From the NCBI RefSeq assembly GCF_036850765.1, contig NC_089492.1, positions 99,343,022-99,407,021 on the forward strand: DNA of 64,000 bases. The letters run 5' to 3'. This DNA is from Saccopteryx bilineata (Eukaryota > Chordata > Mammalia > Chiroptera > Emballonuridae). Under the pieces are notes generated by a model. The model was given only the letters and a program-made list of their open reading frames with translations, was not told the DNA's origin and did no database searches. Made by a program: the position numbers and the translations under genes. Numbering within the stretch: position 1 is the first letter of the stretch; every line of letters begins with the position of its first letter. Shown here one piece after another: positions 35,451 to 47,287 of the stretch.

Positions 35451-36479
35451 TTTTTTTTTCAAAGTTCTAATATATAATGGTTCCTAATATACCTAGAAGG
35501 TATAATGGCATATTTTTGTTCTTCTAATATTCTTGCTTTTTCATTTTCTCAGTAAAAGTGAAATATGTGCCCAGAGTTGTATTGAGCACTATCGCTCTGT
35601 CAGACTTTATAGTTATGAAATGTTCAAACTTTAGACATCCAATCTTTTAAAAATCAAAGCATAGCCTTGAGCTTGGTGTATTAACCTGTCCTCATCCAAG
35701 CATGGATGGAGTCAGAAGCTCACAGCTTCTTTGATGTTAGCCTGCAACCTTATTTCTTGTTTTATTCCTCAGGGGCTAAAGAGTTGCTTTGATAGCCCCT
35801 GAAAACATCACGCGGTTATCATAGGCATGACCTAGGTCATGGTGGTTAAGTCTTTGAAGTTTGCTGTCTTTCCTTATAGGACTAAATCCTAGAAGCCCCT
35901 TCCCACCTGCAAGAGAAAGTTTCTGATCATATATATATAGCATCGTACATAATTCAGACTTTCCAGAGGTAATTATGTATTCTTCTGGTGGGCAAATTGG
36001 CCTTGATCCCTACCAGATACACTCAAAGCTGTGCTTTCCTACTTGCTGAATCACATTCCTACATAACATGTTTCTGAGTATTTGCTGTCTGAAAGACACT
36101 ATACTAAGTGATTTAGGTAACAGCAAGATGAGTAAGACTTGCCCTCAAAAATCTTAATTCTAGTGGGGAAAGCACACAAGTTAGGACAGTTAGACAAAGG
36201 GATTCTGTAAGTCTGTAAGTGCATTGTGCACTTGGAGGAAGGAATAGTTATTTCTGATTCGTGTTAGGGCAGTTTACATGAAGAAGGTAATATTTGATCT
36301 CAGCCTTGAAAGATATATAGGATTTGAATAGATAGAAAACCAGGAAAATAATGTGTTCCCCCCCTTTGTGAGGCCAAGAAAACCAGATAAACAAAGGCTT
36401 CAATGAATCAGGACCTGAAAAAGTTAGGGAATGCAGGTTGTCTGGTCTGGAAGGGGCATAAAGTGCAGAGGTGGTAATT

Positions 36480-36615
36480 AAAAACGAGGGTAGCCTGACC
36501 TGTGGTGGTGCAGTGGATAAAGTGTCGACCTGGAATGCTGAGGTCGCCGGTTCAAAACCCTGGGCTTGCCTGGTCAAGGCACATATGGGAGTTGATGCTT
36601 CTTGCTCCTCCCCCT

Positions 36616-36661
<46 letters not shown>

Positions 36662-36743
36662 CCCCTCTCTCTAATAAAAAAATGAATAAATAAAATCTAA
36701 AAAAGTAAATAAATAAAAAAATTAAAAACAAAAACGAGGGTAG
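36480..36743 (+). repeat. SINE, family C, with target duplication
   Basis: Head at 36493 (gcctgacctgtggtggtgca), long (CT)n, then AATAAA-rich tail. The duplication aaaacgagggtag lies before the head and again at about 36731-36743. Confidence 0.92.
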
Positions 36744-37643
36744 CAGATTTTTAATACCATGTTGAAAAAAAAGTCAGCATTATATTTTGGTTAGTACTTG
36801 ATCCATTTCTAAATTTTGGCAAGTGTAGGATTTTGACTAGAACAAAATGTAGTAATTGTAACAATGCTAGAGGCTCTTCCTAAATTTCAGTAAATGCGGC
36901 TGTTATCCTCACCTGAGAAGACAGGTGGATTGTGCATAGTTGGCATACTGGGTGTTGACTCAGAATCAGTGAGCAGGTTTAGCTTTGGAGAATAGGCTGC
37001 CCAGTATCGGACTGAGGTCCTTAAATTTCACTTCCTACAGTACTGCAATTTCTGTCCAGCTGCTCTGTCCAAAAAGTGAATGGTTCTGGGCTATGTGCCT
37101 GACAGCAACGCACTTCAGTTAAACACACACATGCCATGTGCACATTACAGTTTTGGTCAAAGCTTTTCTACTGCTTCTTGAGTTTGGTGTCAGATTTCAT
37201 GTTTATAGAAATGTTCTGGGCTGGGAGTGATTGACCCTGTTCCTGTACACTGGTTGTAGAGCCAGAGGAAGAATCCTGTTTTTTCCGAATGCTCTTACGC
37301 ACCTGATGTGGTACTGCTAAGTTCTAGTGTGATAGAACTAGAGGTCATTTTCTCTGAGACTACCTGTCCAGTTAACTTGGATTGCTTAGTACCTTAAAGT
37401 GTCAGATGGCTTATTATTCCCTTAGTAAAGCTTGTATTTAAATGACTTTCTGTAGTGGTTTTTTATTTTTATGTTTGTTTGTTTGTTTATACTGACAACA
37501 TGAAGCTCAGAGCTCCAGTTAGCAGGGAAAAACCAGCTCACTTTTGATTAAGTAAAGCAGTCATGGTAACAGCACTTTGAAGCTGATTAATTATGCAGAT
37601 CCTTGGGAAAACAGGCTGGCTCATAAGGGACTATCAGTTCATT

Positions 37644-37862
37644 AAGAAATAAGATGTAGGCCTGACCTGTGGTGGCACAGTGGATAAAGCGTCGACCTGG
37701 AAATGCTGAGGTCGCTGGTTCGAAACCCTGGGCTTGCCTGGTCAAGGCACATATGGGAGTTGATGCTTCCAGCTCCTCTCCCCCTCTCTCTCTGTCTCTC
37801 CTCTCTCTCTGTCTCTCCTTCTCCTCTCTAAAAAAAAAAAAAAAAGAAAGAAATAAGATGTA
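37644..37862 (+). repeat. SINE, family C, with 15-bp target duplication
   Basis: Head at 37660, intact B-box ggttcgaaac, CT-rich tail and 16-base A-run. aagaaataagatgta occurs at 37644-37658 and 37848-37862. It ends 76 bases before the 37.9 kb exon, so it pushes close to the branch-point region. Confidence 0.95.
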
Positions 37863-37938
37863 TACCTATTAGCCAGTGAAATTTACATAGAGATTTTAAT
37901 ACTGTGTTCTAAGTTGAGAAACCTTTTCCCCCCATTAG

Positions 37939-38085
37939 AGATCCATCCTTCGAAGAAACCTACTGTAATTCGATCTACACCAACTCTGCAAACCCCAACT
38001 ACCAAGAGGATGCTTACCACCCCGAACCACACGTCTCTGAGTATTTTGGGGAAAAGGAACTACAGTCATCACAATGGCCTGGATG
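37939..38085 (+). CDS. MTA3: MTA3 coding exon of the long C-terminus (2 of 3)
   Basis: It opens after cccattag, completes Glu, and reads [40 protein letters not shown] and YSHHNGLD. It ends in one base of a Glu codon before gtatgt. Ser-Lys-Lys-Pro-Thr replaces the recalled human Ala-Lys-Lys-Pro-Asn near the start, so it is conserved but not identical. A second AG two bases downstream of the acceptor would break the frame and is unlikely to be used productively. Confidence 0.95.
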
Positions 38086-38186
38086 GTATGTAAGCCCAGG
38101 AATGCAGGGGCTGTTCTGATAGGCCAGGGCCCTGCTCCCCTGGCCCAATCCAGGTGTTGACTGCCAAATTTAAAAATGTATAACCA

Positions 38187-38434
38187 GCCTGACCAGGTGG
38201 TGGCGCAATGAATAGCACATCAGCCTAGGACGCTGAGGACCCAGGTTTGAAACTCTGAATTTGCTGGCTTGAGCCCAAGGTCACTGGCTTGAGCAAAGAG
38301 TCACTGGCTTGGCCAGAGCCCTATGGTCAAGGCACATAAGAAAGCAGTCAATGAACAACTGAAGTGTTGCAACTATGAGTTGATGCTTCTCATCTCTCCT
38401 TGTCTGTTTCTCTCTCTCTCTCTCAAAAAAAAGT
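38187..38434 (+). repeat. SINE, family B
   Basis: Head gcctgaccaggtggtggcgc, reduced body, short A-tail. gtataacca on both sides is the target duplication. Confidence 0.9.
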
Positions 38435-40029
38435 GTATAACCAATGGGTTCTGCTCCCTGATTGAACCAAATGTGTGGTAAGAGGAAAAAAGAGAAGGTG
38501 GCCGTGTGCCACAGTGGAGACATTTGCCAGGTGACATTTCTATATCTCTTTAGGAGGGACATGTGTGCTCACATTTCCTCTTAGGAGGCTTGTTTGGAGA
38601 TGAAATGTGTATTTAGCAGGTTGCCTCTGCTAGGTAATAATGTTCTTGCTGTGATACACACTCACTGCTCATTTATGTTTTCTTGAGGAGAAGGGATTAT
38701 TTGGCCTTTTGTCTGAGACAGCAGTGCTCTCTGGGGGTTCTTCAGCCTCTGTGGATTGTTTTTAATTTGGCATTTGTCCCCTACTTCTTTCATCCTATAA
38801 ATTTTTTAATTGCTCAAGAGTGCTACAAGTCATGAAAGGAATTGCCTGGGTGATATCCTAAATACAGAAATGATAATTTGTTTGAAATGGAAAAACTGAA
38901 AGCTATCACCTCTTATCCAGTGTGCTTCTCTTGGGGTTGGCCGTATAATGACTCTTTGGGTAGAATTGAATTATGTTCCCAATTGAACTATAAACACAAG
39001 CATAATAAATCATCCAGGCACTATATATTGTTCATTTCAATAGTCCTGGAGTTTGAAACTGTCTTGATTGTTTAAATGTTGGCATTTATTTATGAAGAAA
39101 ACCCTTTCCAGGCTTTTCATGTCTTATGGAACTCTAAATTCCCTTAGTGACAGTAAATTATTTACAGTGAGGCCCTGGAGCAAGGATGTGAAATAAGCCT
39201 TCTAGTAATAATTTTACATGGTGTTTTATTTTTTCCTTGCATGACTTTTGATGATCGTAGTGATGTCAAAATGAATAAAAATTGAGGGTGAGGAGTTTAG
39301 TTTGCATTTATAGGCTTATAGATATGGCTTTCAAGAATTTAGCTACACAGTAATCTTGCAAGAATGACTTCCTTGTTAATGAGAACATTGGCCATCCTTG
39401 TGACAATGTGCCCAATGTCTAGACAACAGAAGACCAAGGAACAATTGTGTCAAACGTGAAAACTGAATTTCTTTCCAGCATTTCCTTGCCCACAGCCTGG
39501 GCCTTTGCACCCAGGCTTAAATGGAATGGGGGTCCTTCTTTTCCATCTCATCACTTCCCAGGCCTCTCTAGGTTTAGAGTCCTATAAAATTTTTATCTTT
39601 ATAGTGCGAGTGGAAACGTATCTTTCCCACTCACACCCCGTGGTCATGGTCTTTCTGGGTCTCAGGCCTGCATTGCAGCTCCTGTTGCTCTTTCCTTGTG
39701 TTACAGGTACTGTCTCTTTGGAATTTCTAAAAGACTTCTACCTTATAGCATTCCTTCTCTATGGCTTTTTGTCCCATTTCCTTCTGGATGAAGGCTGCTA
39801 CAAGGTCATTGCTTCTCTGCTCTGAACAGGAGGAATGGGCAGGGCATATAGTGAATCCCTGGAGTTATGTCGACTGAGGACCCTTAGCCTTATTGAGGAA
39901 AAGACCCTTGTTTCATTTTCTGAAGTGCCCTACCTGGTGAAACACTTTTTTCTCTTTAAGATCCATTTGTCTTGGTTCTCCTCTCATGGTACAGAGAGGA
40001 AGGCTGATGATATGTGCTTACCTTTGTTG
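38435..40029. other. MTA3 intron, nothing recognised
   Basis: Unique-looking intron. A 106-codon plus-strand open frame at 39505-39825 and a 98-codon one at 39835-40131 have no recognised similarity. Confidence 0.5.
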
Positions 40030-40160
40030 TCTCATGTGATTCACACCCCAGACAGCTCCAGGATGTCAGGGGATTTTACTGTTTTGCATAACATTGTATC
40101 TCTACCACCTAGCGCAGTGCCTGGAACTTAGTAAGCGCTCAATAAATGTTAATTGCATAT
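40030..40160 (+). repeat. L2-like 3' end
   Basis: gcgcagtgcctggaacttag followed by 'taagcgctcaataaatgtta' is the classic L2 3'-terminal motif. A second similar end (cacagtgcctggaacttagt, 'gatgctcaataagtgttaat') is at 40814-40858. Confidence 0.7.
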
Positions 40161-40813
40161 CTGAAAGCGATGGAGAAAATGAGATCTGGAGAGATGAATG
40201 AACATTTCCACAGTCCCAGGGACAATAAATGGATGGGGATTCCCCCATAGGTGTAACTGATTTCCGAGTCTGTTCTTCTGACCACTGTTACTAATGAAGT
40301 TGTGTCTCAACTGTGCTGTAATTGCCCATAAAAATAGAAACTACCTAAGTTACTTTAGCAGCTGATAAATAAGTCAATATGACTGATATTGGAGGACAGA
40401 CTAGGTAAGTGGGGACCATGGGGTTAGTGGTAATGGCTCAGGGAGCAGCCACCATCCCTGGGGTCGGGAGAGCAAAGGGAAGGAGTTGGGGCTATCACAA
40501 GCTGGGGGCTTGAGGAGGGCCCCGAGGAGCTGGTACCCAGACCCCTAGGCGAGGGCGCTGTAGTGTTGGTGCTGGCACCCCTCAGGAGGTGTGATGAGGC
40601 TGGTTCTGGGCATGTGGAGTGCAGCTGGGAACTGGGACCAACCTCTGCTGCTACTTGAGGCGATCCTGACAAGTACAGGAAAAAGCCAAGTCCCTTCTCA
40701 ATCCTCCTTCAGCACCTCTAGCTCCTCTAGCACCCCCTACTGGTGTAGCAGGGAGCCTGGTGGGTATGGAGAAATGTGTGTGCAGAGTCCTAGCCCCAGC
40801 ATCACAACTGTCC

Positions 40814-40858
40814 AGCACAGTGCCTGGAACTTAGTAGATGCTCAATAAGTGTTAATCG
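40814..40858 (+). repeat. L2-like 3' end, second copy
   Basis: Same motif as at 40112-40153 with four or five mismatches. The GC-richer 0.4 kb before it may be L2 body but is not recognisable by eye. Confidence 0.6.
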
Positions 40859-41904
40859 ACCAGAAGTGAGCTTTTATGGATGGACATGGAACTGAGAGAC
40901 AAGTGTAGCAGAAACACACGTTTTAGAAAATGTCCCCATCTTTGTATTCCCAGTAGACCTTATCCTTGGGGTAATGGTTCTGTTTCTTATTTCTTCAGGA
41001 TATAGAATCCTGACTAATCTGAATTTCCAAGATGAACTCGAAGTACTAGAAAAAAAAAAGTCAGGCTAATAGTGAGTAGTTAATACTGTCGTACAGTGAT
41101 TGGTAGATACAAATTTGTGGGAAAGCTAGGCACTTGTGATCCAATAATAAAACTGATTAGCATTGCCACTTAATTATCAGTAAAGCACTGGGCCACACAC
41201 AGACCTCTGTGACTACTCTCATGAACTTAAACTCTGAGTGTGAAGACAAAATCTGCATAGATTAAAAATCTGCATATATTCTACGTATATCTGTATACGT
41301 AGAAGCCCTGTTATTTGGGGTCAGTCGTGATAGGAAGAGTGACATTTTAAAGCACAAACCTACCTCGTACCTTCTCAGTCCCCCGGCCCTTGGCCTCTCC
41401 TCTCAGGCTGTTGGGCCAGTGCTGTGTGCCACATGCAGGCATGGTGCTTTCCAAATCCTGTCTTCTCCTTTTTAGACTTACAGATGCTTTGATGACATTT
41501 TTATTGCCAGCAAACCCAAGTACCTACCCTACTTAGCCTAGTTGGTTAACTCCAAGTGGCTGTGCGTAGAGAAGGCCCTGAGGTCAGGGATGAAAGAGTC
41601 ATTACTGGAGAGCTTTGCCATGTCTGAGAGCCTGGGAGTAAGGGCAGCAGGGGAGATGGAGTCATGCCATGGCCATCCGAGTGTTTGCAGTCAGCTGGGA
41701 TTGACTGTTGACATCTCTGAGTATTTCCTCTGTGGCCTTGGAGGAATCACTTGGTTTCTCGAAACGTGTTTTTTTCTCTGTATAGCACAGAATGTATTTG
41801 CCTTAATGGAGTTGTTATCATGATTACAAACTCTTCACCTACTTTATATGACTTGATCTTTTAAACACTTTATGAGCTATGTTTTATAACCTGCATTTTG
41901 GTTT

Positions 41905-42060
41905 TTTATCTGTTATTAAAATAAATTATTTTAGTTACAGCTGACATATAGTATTATATTAGTTTCAGGTGTACAACATAGTGACTAGATATTTAAATAA
42001 CTTGCAAAGTGATCACCCTGATGAGCCTAGTACCCATTTGGAACCTACATTGTAATAGTG
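41905..42060. repeat. Interspersed repeat (L1 3'-end type)
   Basis: attttagttacagctgacat, 'agtattatattagtttcagg' and 'aaagtgatcaccctgatgag'. It shares its first 80 bases with 14236-14313. Confidence 0.65.
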
Positions 42061-42170
42061 AAAAAACTGAACAAAGCCCAGAGAGGTTGAGGGATTTGCC
42101 TGAATTCACACGGCTAGAAAGTAGCAGGGTGAGATTTAACCTTTGAGTTTGGCCTTGTTTCCCCTAGGCC
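42061..42170 (-). repeat. MIR-like relic
   Basis: cccagagaggttgagggatt then 'cacacggctagaaagtagca' is the reverse of the MIR core. Diverged. Confidence 0.55.
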
Positions 42171-45100
42171 AATAAGGACCCAGACTCTGTGTTGAGTACA
42201 GCGTGTACCTGGGAGACAGTTACGTGTTTGTAAATATAGAGAGGAATGCCGTGGGTATTTTTCTTTATTCAAACTGTGAAGTATAATCCATCATTGTCTA
42301 ATAAAAGTCGTCACCTTCTTTTTCTGCCTCTTTGAACCTCCTCAGCCCCTGTTATGCCCCCCTCCTTTTTCTGGAACTTGGGGCGTAACAGCTTTATTAG
42401 TGTCAGAAAGAGGAAAGAAAAAAGAAAGCCGTTTCACAGAATCCACCTAAAGGTGAAATGTGTTTAAATTAAATTATATGCTATTCCCAGCATTGACTCT
42501 AACTTGTCGTAGATGTTCATTAAGTGTTAAGATTCCATTCCTTCATTTAAAGAAGAGCTATTATTAAAGTTTTATTTTGAAAAATCTATGTAAATTGTAT
42601 ATAAATCATGTCAAGTCTTTCCTTATAACTACCTAAGAGTATGATTCTCAAAAAATGACTCATGGGTTTGCTTGAAGGTAAATTATTGCACATTAGAGGG
42701 GCCCAGTATCTATAAAGAGACATTGCCCTTAGATTAAGTTATTTAGAGGATTATTAAAGACCGGAAATTAGGTTTATAGAAAGGATTCTAGTTTCCTGCA
42801 TGTCCCTGTAATTAGAGACCCTACAGCAGAGGGGTGGGACATCATGATCCTGAGCCGGTAGAATCCTTTTCAGGGTAAAGGCTGAGTCACAAAGAAATCC
42901 AGAGAGAAGGGCAGATGAACTGTACAGGCGGCTCTCATCCTCTCCTGACCCTCTAAGAAGATATACTGGGTCGCCCCTATTGATGCTTGAGTTTTGGTCA
43001 GTCAGCAGATCTTGCGTTCATTCCTGGCACAGTGTCAAGGTGACGGCCTACTGTGTTTTGTCATTGGGGATGAGAACAGATTCTGCTGTGTAGTGAGAGA
43101 GACCAAGGGAGTATCAACTGGAAGTGACCTTACACCTTTTCTGAGATGACATAGCTTTGGTTCCAGAGGTACCACTAAGTGTGTCAGGAAAACCAACGCG
43201 ACAAGCTCAGAAGAGAGATATTTTCAATGGGACAGGGTCAGGGCATCTGAGCCAAGGAAATTGATAAATTGTGCAATAATCTTCTTTGTAACCTGCTCTC
43301 CTCTGTCTTATTTCCCCTGGGGTATGTGAGTCCACTGTAAATCTAGTTATTTTTTCCTTACTTGTTTTCTGCATCAAGTAATATTTCTCTCAATCTCCCA
43401 TATAAAAGGCATCTAATGCAGATGCCTCTAAATACAATATTATGATCTGAGGTGTGAAGACTGTCCTTTTGATGATTTGTTTCTGAAATCAATCATTCAA
43501 CAGTTCCAACTGTTTGCATCCCAACCCTGGGAGATGGGCAGTGGTGAGGGCCACTGGACTAGTGAGAGAGCTCAAGGAATGCATCTGCTGTCTTCACAAA
43601 TCCCAATAAAAATATACCGCCAGGAACAGCTGATGGCATTTCTAAGCATGCTTCAGCCTAGCCTGGCTTTTGTCAAAATTTTATGCCATTTCCAAAGATT
43701 ATGATATTTTTGAATCTTGTAAAACATTGTTTATGGAAGAACATCAAGTACCCCTAGCCTCTGGTCTCCTAGTTTCAAGGTGTAATGTTCTATGACCTGG
43801 TTAAATAACAAAAGTACCTTCAAGCCCCCACCCCTCCAGTATTTTAATGGATCCTTACTGCTGCAGGGTTTACTGGATGTGAAGCAATTAGAGCAGAGTA
43901 CCTAATGTATCAGGCTAGGTGGAACTTTATCAGAGGACAGTGGGTGGATGGTCTCGCATACTGTAAAGCTGTGGGGTGGGGGTTGTAGGGAAGACAGACC
44001 CGAGAGCATTAGGCAAGAGTAATCCACACCTTGAGGTTTTGGTATATTCTGGTAGGATGCCAAATTAGCCACCCTTGGGACCATGCCTGGGTTTACTAGA
44101 AGTTTCTCCCAAAGAATGCTTCTTTCCTGTCCCATAAGGAAATACTAGCATGTGAGCCTATACAGGTCTATACCTGTGACCTTCTCAATAGTATGGACGT
44201 CTCAGAAGAGGGACAGAAGTCCATGGTAGTTACTCAAGGGTGCTCAGTGGTGAAGAGCTGGCCTCCTCGGAAAGTGTCTCTAATAACCTGCAAGGGTCAT
44301 TATGGACAATCTTTTTAATCAGCCTGTCCCTATGTACTTCCATTCTCAGTGACATGTAGAAGGTGCACCTCTGAGAAAGATAGTGAACCTCTAACTTGAA
44401 AACTTGGGTCACAGTTTTTTGGGAGGAGGTATAGATGCTTGGGAAAGGAAGGGGAAGAAATAGCAGAAGGAGGGGATTGAGTCCTCAAAAAGCACTCTTC
44501 TTTGGAAGAGGTTCAACTCGTCCATTAAAAGCACAGACACAAATGTCTGAGCAAGCCACTGGGACATCAGTATTAAATGCCCCAGGGAAGTAAAGTCCAA
44601 TCTCAAAAACCAGTTGATTTAGGCATCCCCCTGGGTCCCAGCTCTTTGGGTTCCAGTGAAGGAGTAAGAAGTCTTCTGAGTCTGCAGGGTCCCCAGGCAA
44701 TGGAAATGGAAAGATCTGTCACAGTCTAGTTGATTTGGGTCCCCCGCTGGGTTTATTTTGAGCTTCCCAGCCCCTTGCTCATTGTTATTTTCTTTCCCTG
44801 TTACCTCTTCCAGATGACTGAGCACTCTAAGCTCAGAAAACATCTGTTATAACCCATACATTTTCCTCCCTCCACTGAATATTTATTTTTATTAACTATT
44901 TATATATTAATGAGTGTGAAAATGAATTAATGTTAAACTGAGGAGCAAGCTTGAAGGCACCTTTGTAGATGGAGGTTCCTAAAGAGGATATCTGAGAAGA
45001 CGATTTTCATACAGTTTGAAGGCAGCTTCACGTGGTGCCTGCAGGAGCCCTTCTGGGCAGGCAGTGATCAAGGCCAAAATGGATCCTGGGAAACAGGGCT

Positions 45101-45177
45101 GACTACCATGAGGGCGTCTGAGACCAAACAGCAGAAAAATAGCCAAGATATAACATATTGGATCTCCTGCATTGGTC
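42171..45177. other. MTA3 intron, nothing recognised
   Basis: About 3 kb with no recognised gene, strong repeat or RNA feature. Open frames below 80 codons only. Confidence 0.5.
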
Positions 45178-45475
45178 CTCCACTTTTCTTTTTGTTTTTC
45201 TCCAATTTATTTTTCTGTGTCTTTTTACTCTGCCTTCTAGGACACTTTCCCAACTTGATATTCCAACCAGATTTGTCTGTTTCTCCTTTTAGTTTGTTAA
45301 ATTTTGCTTCATGTATTTTGAAGTTCTTTGAGTATATATGTATTTAGAATTTTTGTCTTTTTAACCTTTTTATCATTATAAAATGATTCTCTTTATTTCT
45401 GTTAATACTCCTTGTCTTGAAGTTTATTTTGTCTGATGTTAACATGACCACACCAGTTTTCTTTTCCTCTTGTTT
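45178..45475 (-). mobile_element. L1 fragment (antisense ORF2)
   Basis: gcttcatgtattttgaagtt, 'ttatcattataaaatgattc' and 'gaagtttattttgtctgatg' are antisense L1 ORF2, from a part adjacent to that seen at 8.0-8.9 kb. 45265-45475 is clear. Confidence 0.75.
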
Positions 45476-45823
45476 TTTTTTGTTTGTTTGTTTGTTTTTT
45501 AGGTGAGAGGAGGGAAGATAGTGAGGCAGACTCCTCACGCACTTCAACCGGGATCCACCCAGCAACCCCACTTGGGGCCGATGCTTAAGTCCTGAGCTAT
45601 TTTTAGCACCTGAGGCTGTCTCGCTCCCACTGAGCTATCCGCAGTGCCCAAAGCCACGCTTGAACTAACTGAGCCAGGGTGTTGGAGGGAAAAAGGGAGA
45701 GAAGGAGGAGAGGGAGGTGGGGAGAAGCATGTGGTTGCTTCTCCTGTGTGTCCTGACCAGAATCGAACCCAGGACATCTGTATGCTGGGCTGATGCTCTA
45801 TCTACTGAGCCAATGGCCAGGGC
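45476..45823 (-). repeat. SINE, family A
   Basis: T/GTTT tail on the left, reversed head at 45805-45823 (gagccaatggccagggc), and reversed B-box gaatcgaacc. It is inserted into the L1 fragment, with cctcttg/ctcttg repeats at the junctions. Confidence 0.88.
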
Positions 45824-45959
45824 CATCTTTTTCTCTTGTTTTTAGTTTTTTTTTTAATGAATTTTTCTAGTTTTATTAAACTCAAAATAGGATGATCCTT
45901 ATAACAGCTCTAAAGGCAACAAATGTAGTTTTAGCACAGATTAAAAATAAAACCTGTAG

Positions 45960-46155
45960 GCCTGGCCAGGTAGTTCAGTGAATAAGAGCATCATCTTGGC
46001 ATGTGAGAATTTGTTGGCTCTATTCCTGGTCAGGGCACGTGTGAGAAGAAACCAGTGAATGCACAATTAAAATGGAACAACTAAGTAGAATAGTGAACTG
46101 ATGCTTTCCTCCCCCCGTTTCTCTCTCAAATCAATGGAAATAAAGAAAAAGAAAA
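45960..46155 (+). repeat. SINE, family A-like, old
   Basis: ggcctggccaggtagttcag head with 'ctattcctggtcagggcacg', then a tail with 'gtgaatgcacaattaaaatg' and an A-rich end. Diverged. Confidence 0.75.
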
Positions 46156-46189
46156 AAGGAATGGGCAGTTTGGTATAGTAGGAAAAACT

Positions 46190-46300
46190 TAACCTGAATT
46201 AAGATCTCAGTTCAAATGTTGATTCCTCAACTTACTTGTTGTGTGACCTTGAGCAAGTTCCTAACCTTTAACCTTTGGGGAAAGTTAAATAAATCTGTTA
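46190..46300 (+). repeat. MIR relic
   Basis: ttgttgtgtgaccttgagca followed by agttcctaaccttta is the conserved MIR core. Confidence 0.65.
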
Positions 46301-47261
46301 CATAATCTACAGTAGGTTCAATAAAGCAAAAGTTACCCTGAATCCTAAGCTGAATTATCTGGATTTTTATTTCACACATACTTGCTGAGCCCTGTCAAAA
46401 GCCAGGCTGTGTACACGTATCTCCCCTATTCTAGAAAGGCTCATGAAGTGAGGGCGCAGTTCTGCTCCGTCCTGCGGACCTTCCTCAGGATGGCGGGAGG
46501 CTGTCGAGGTGAGCGGCCCTGTGTCCTCTCCCGGTCGCAGGTGGCATGCATGATGGGAGAGAGTGTCCGAGTGCCACCCGGGCAGGATCGCCCGATCCCA
46601 TCTCAGCACACAGCCCCCGCTCCCCTCCGAGCCACTTTCCTGATAACCAAGCCAGAGATTTCACAACCCACTCATTCTGTCCGATGGTGATGCTTTGGTT
46701 TTACACACTTCTGCTTTTCATTCACTCATTTCTACTGAGTCTGCCCAGCTCCGGGACAGGAGTGTTGAAGGTCTTTGAGGGAAATGGAGAGGCTGAGAAT
46801 GAGGGATGCTGTGGGTGTTGGAGGTTCATTCCCCTCCTATAACAAACTGTGTTTCTAGCATCTGAGTGCCCACAGCATTATGATTAATTATGGTTACCTC
46901 AGATCCGGTGTTCCTCCTCTGGCCAGGGTGTTCCCCCTCCCTTAGCCTCTGGTCACAGAGTCCCATGATGTCAGTCTGATAAGCATACGAGCACTTACCA
47001 GGTGAGCTGTAGTGCCTTGCCATCCAAAGCCCAGCTTTTAAAGATATGTACTTCAATATTATTCACATATTTTCTTGGCCTCAGTTAAAGTTTCCTCTGG
47101 TCCAGCCTTAAACTACATCATGAGCTTTTATCGGGGTCCATGCCCAGTTTCCTTCCTTTGGAGGTTGTGATGGGGTGGGAGGGATGATTCCACCCCTCCT
47201 CTCGCTTTGCCTCTGCTATAGAAATTCATTTAACTCTGACCCTTTTCCTTTCCTTTTCCAG

Positions 47262-47287
47262 AACTCACATGCTGCGTGTCAGACTGA
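47262..47287 (+). CDS. MTA3: MTA3 last coding exon of the long form (E-L-T-C-C-V-S-D stop)
   Basis: A strong pyrimidine tract and ccag precede AACTCACATGCTGCGTGTCA, then GACTGA. With the donor base from 38085 this reads ELTCCVSD followed by TGA, the exact end of human long-form MTA3 as I recall it. Only 26 coding bases are present, too few for any ORF scan. The call rests on the phase, the acceptor and the residue match. Confidence 0.93.

Noticed and set aside
40424..40848. GC-richer block with Ser/Pro-rich frames on both strands
   Set aside because: Low-complexity composition between two L2-like ends; no conserved domain or splice context.
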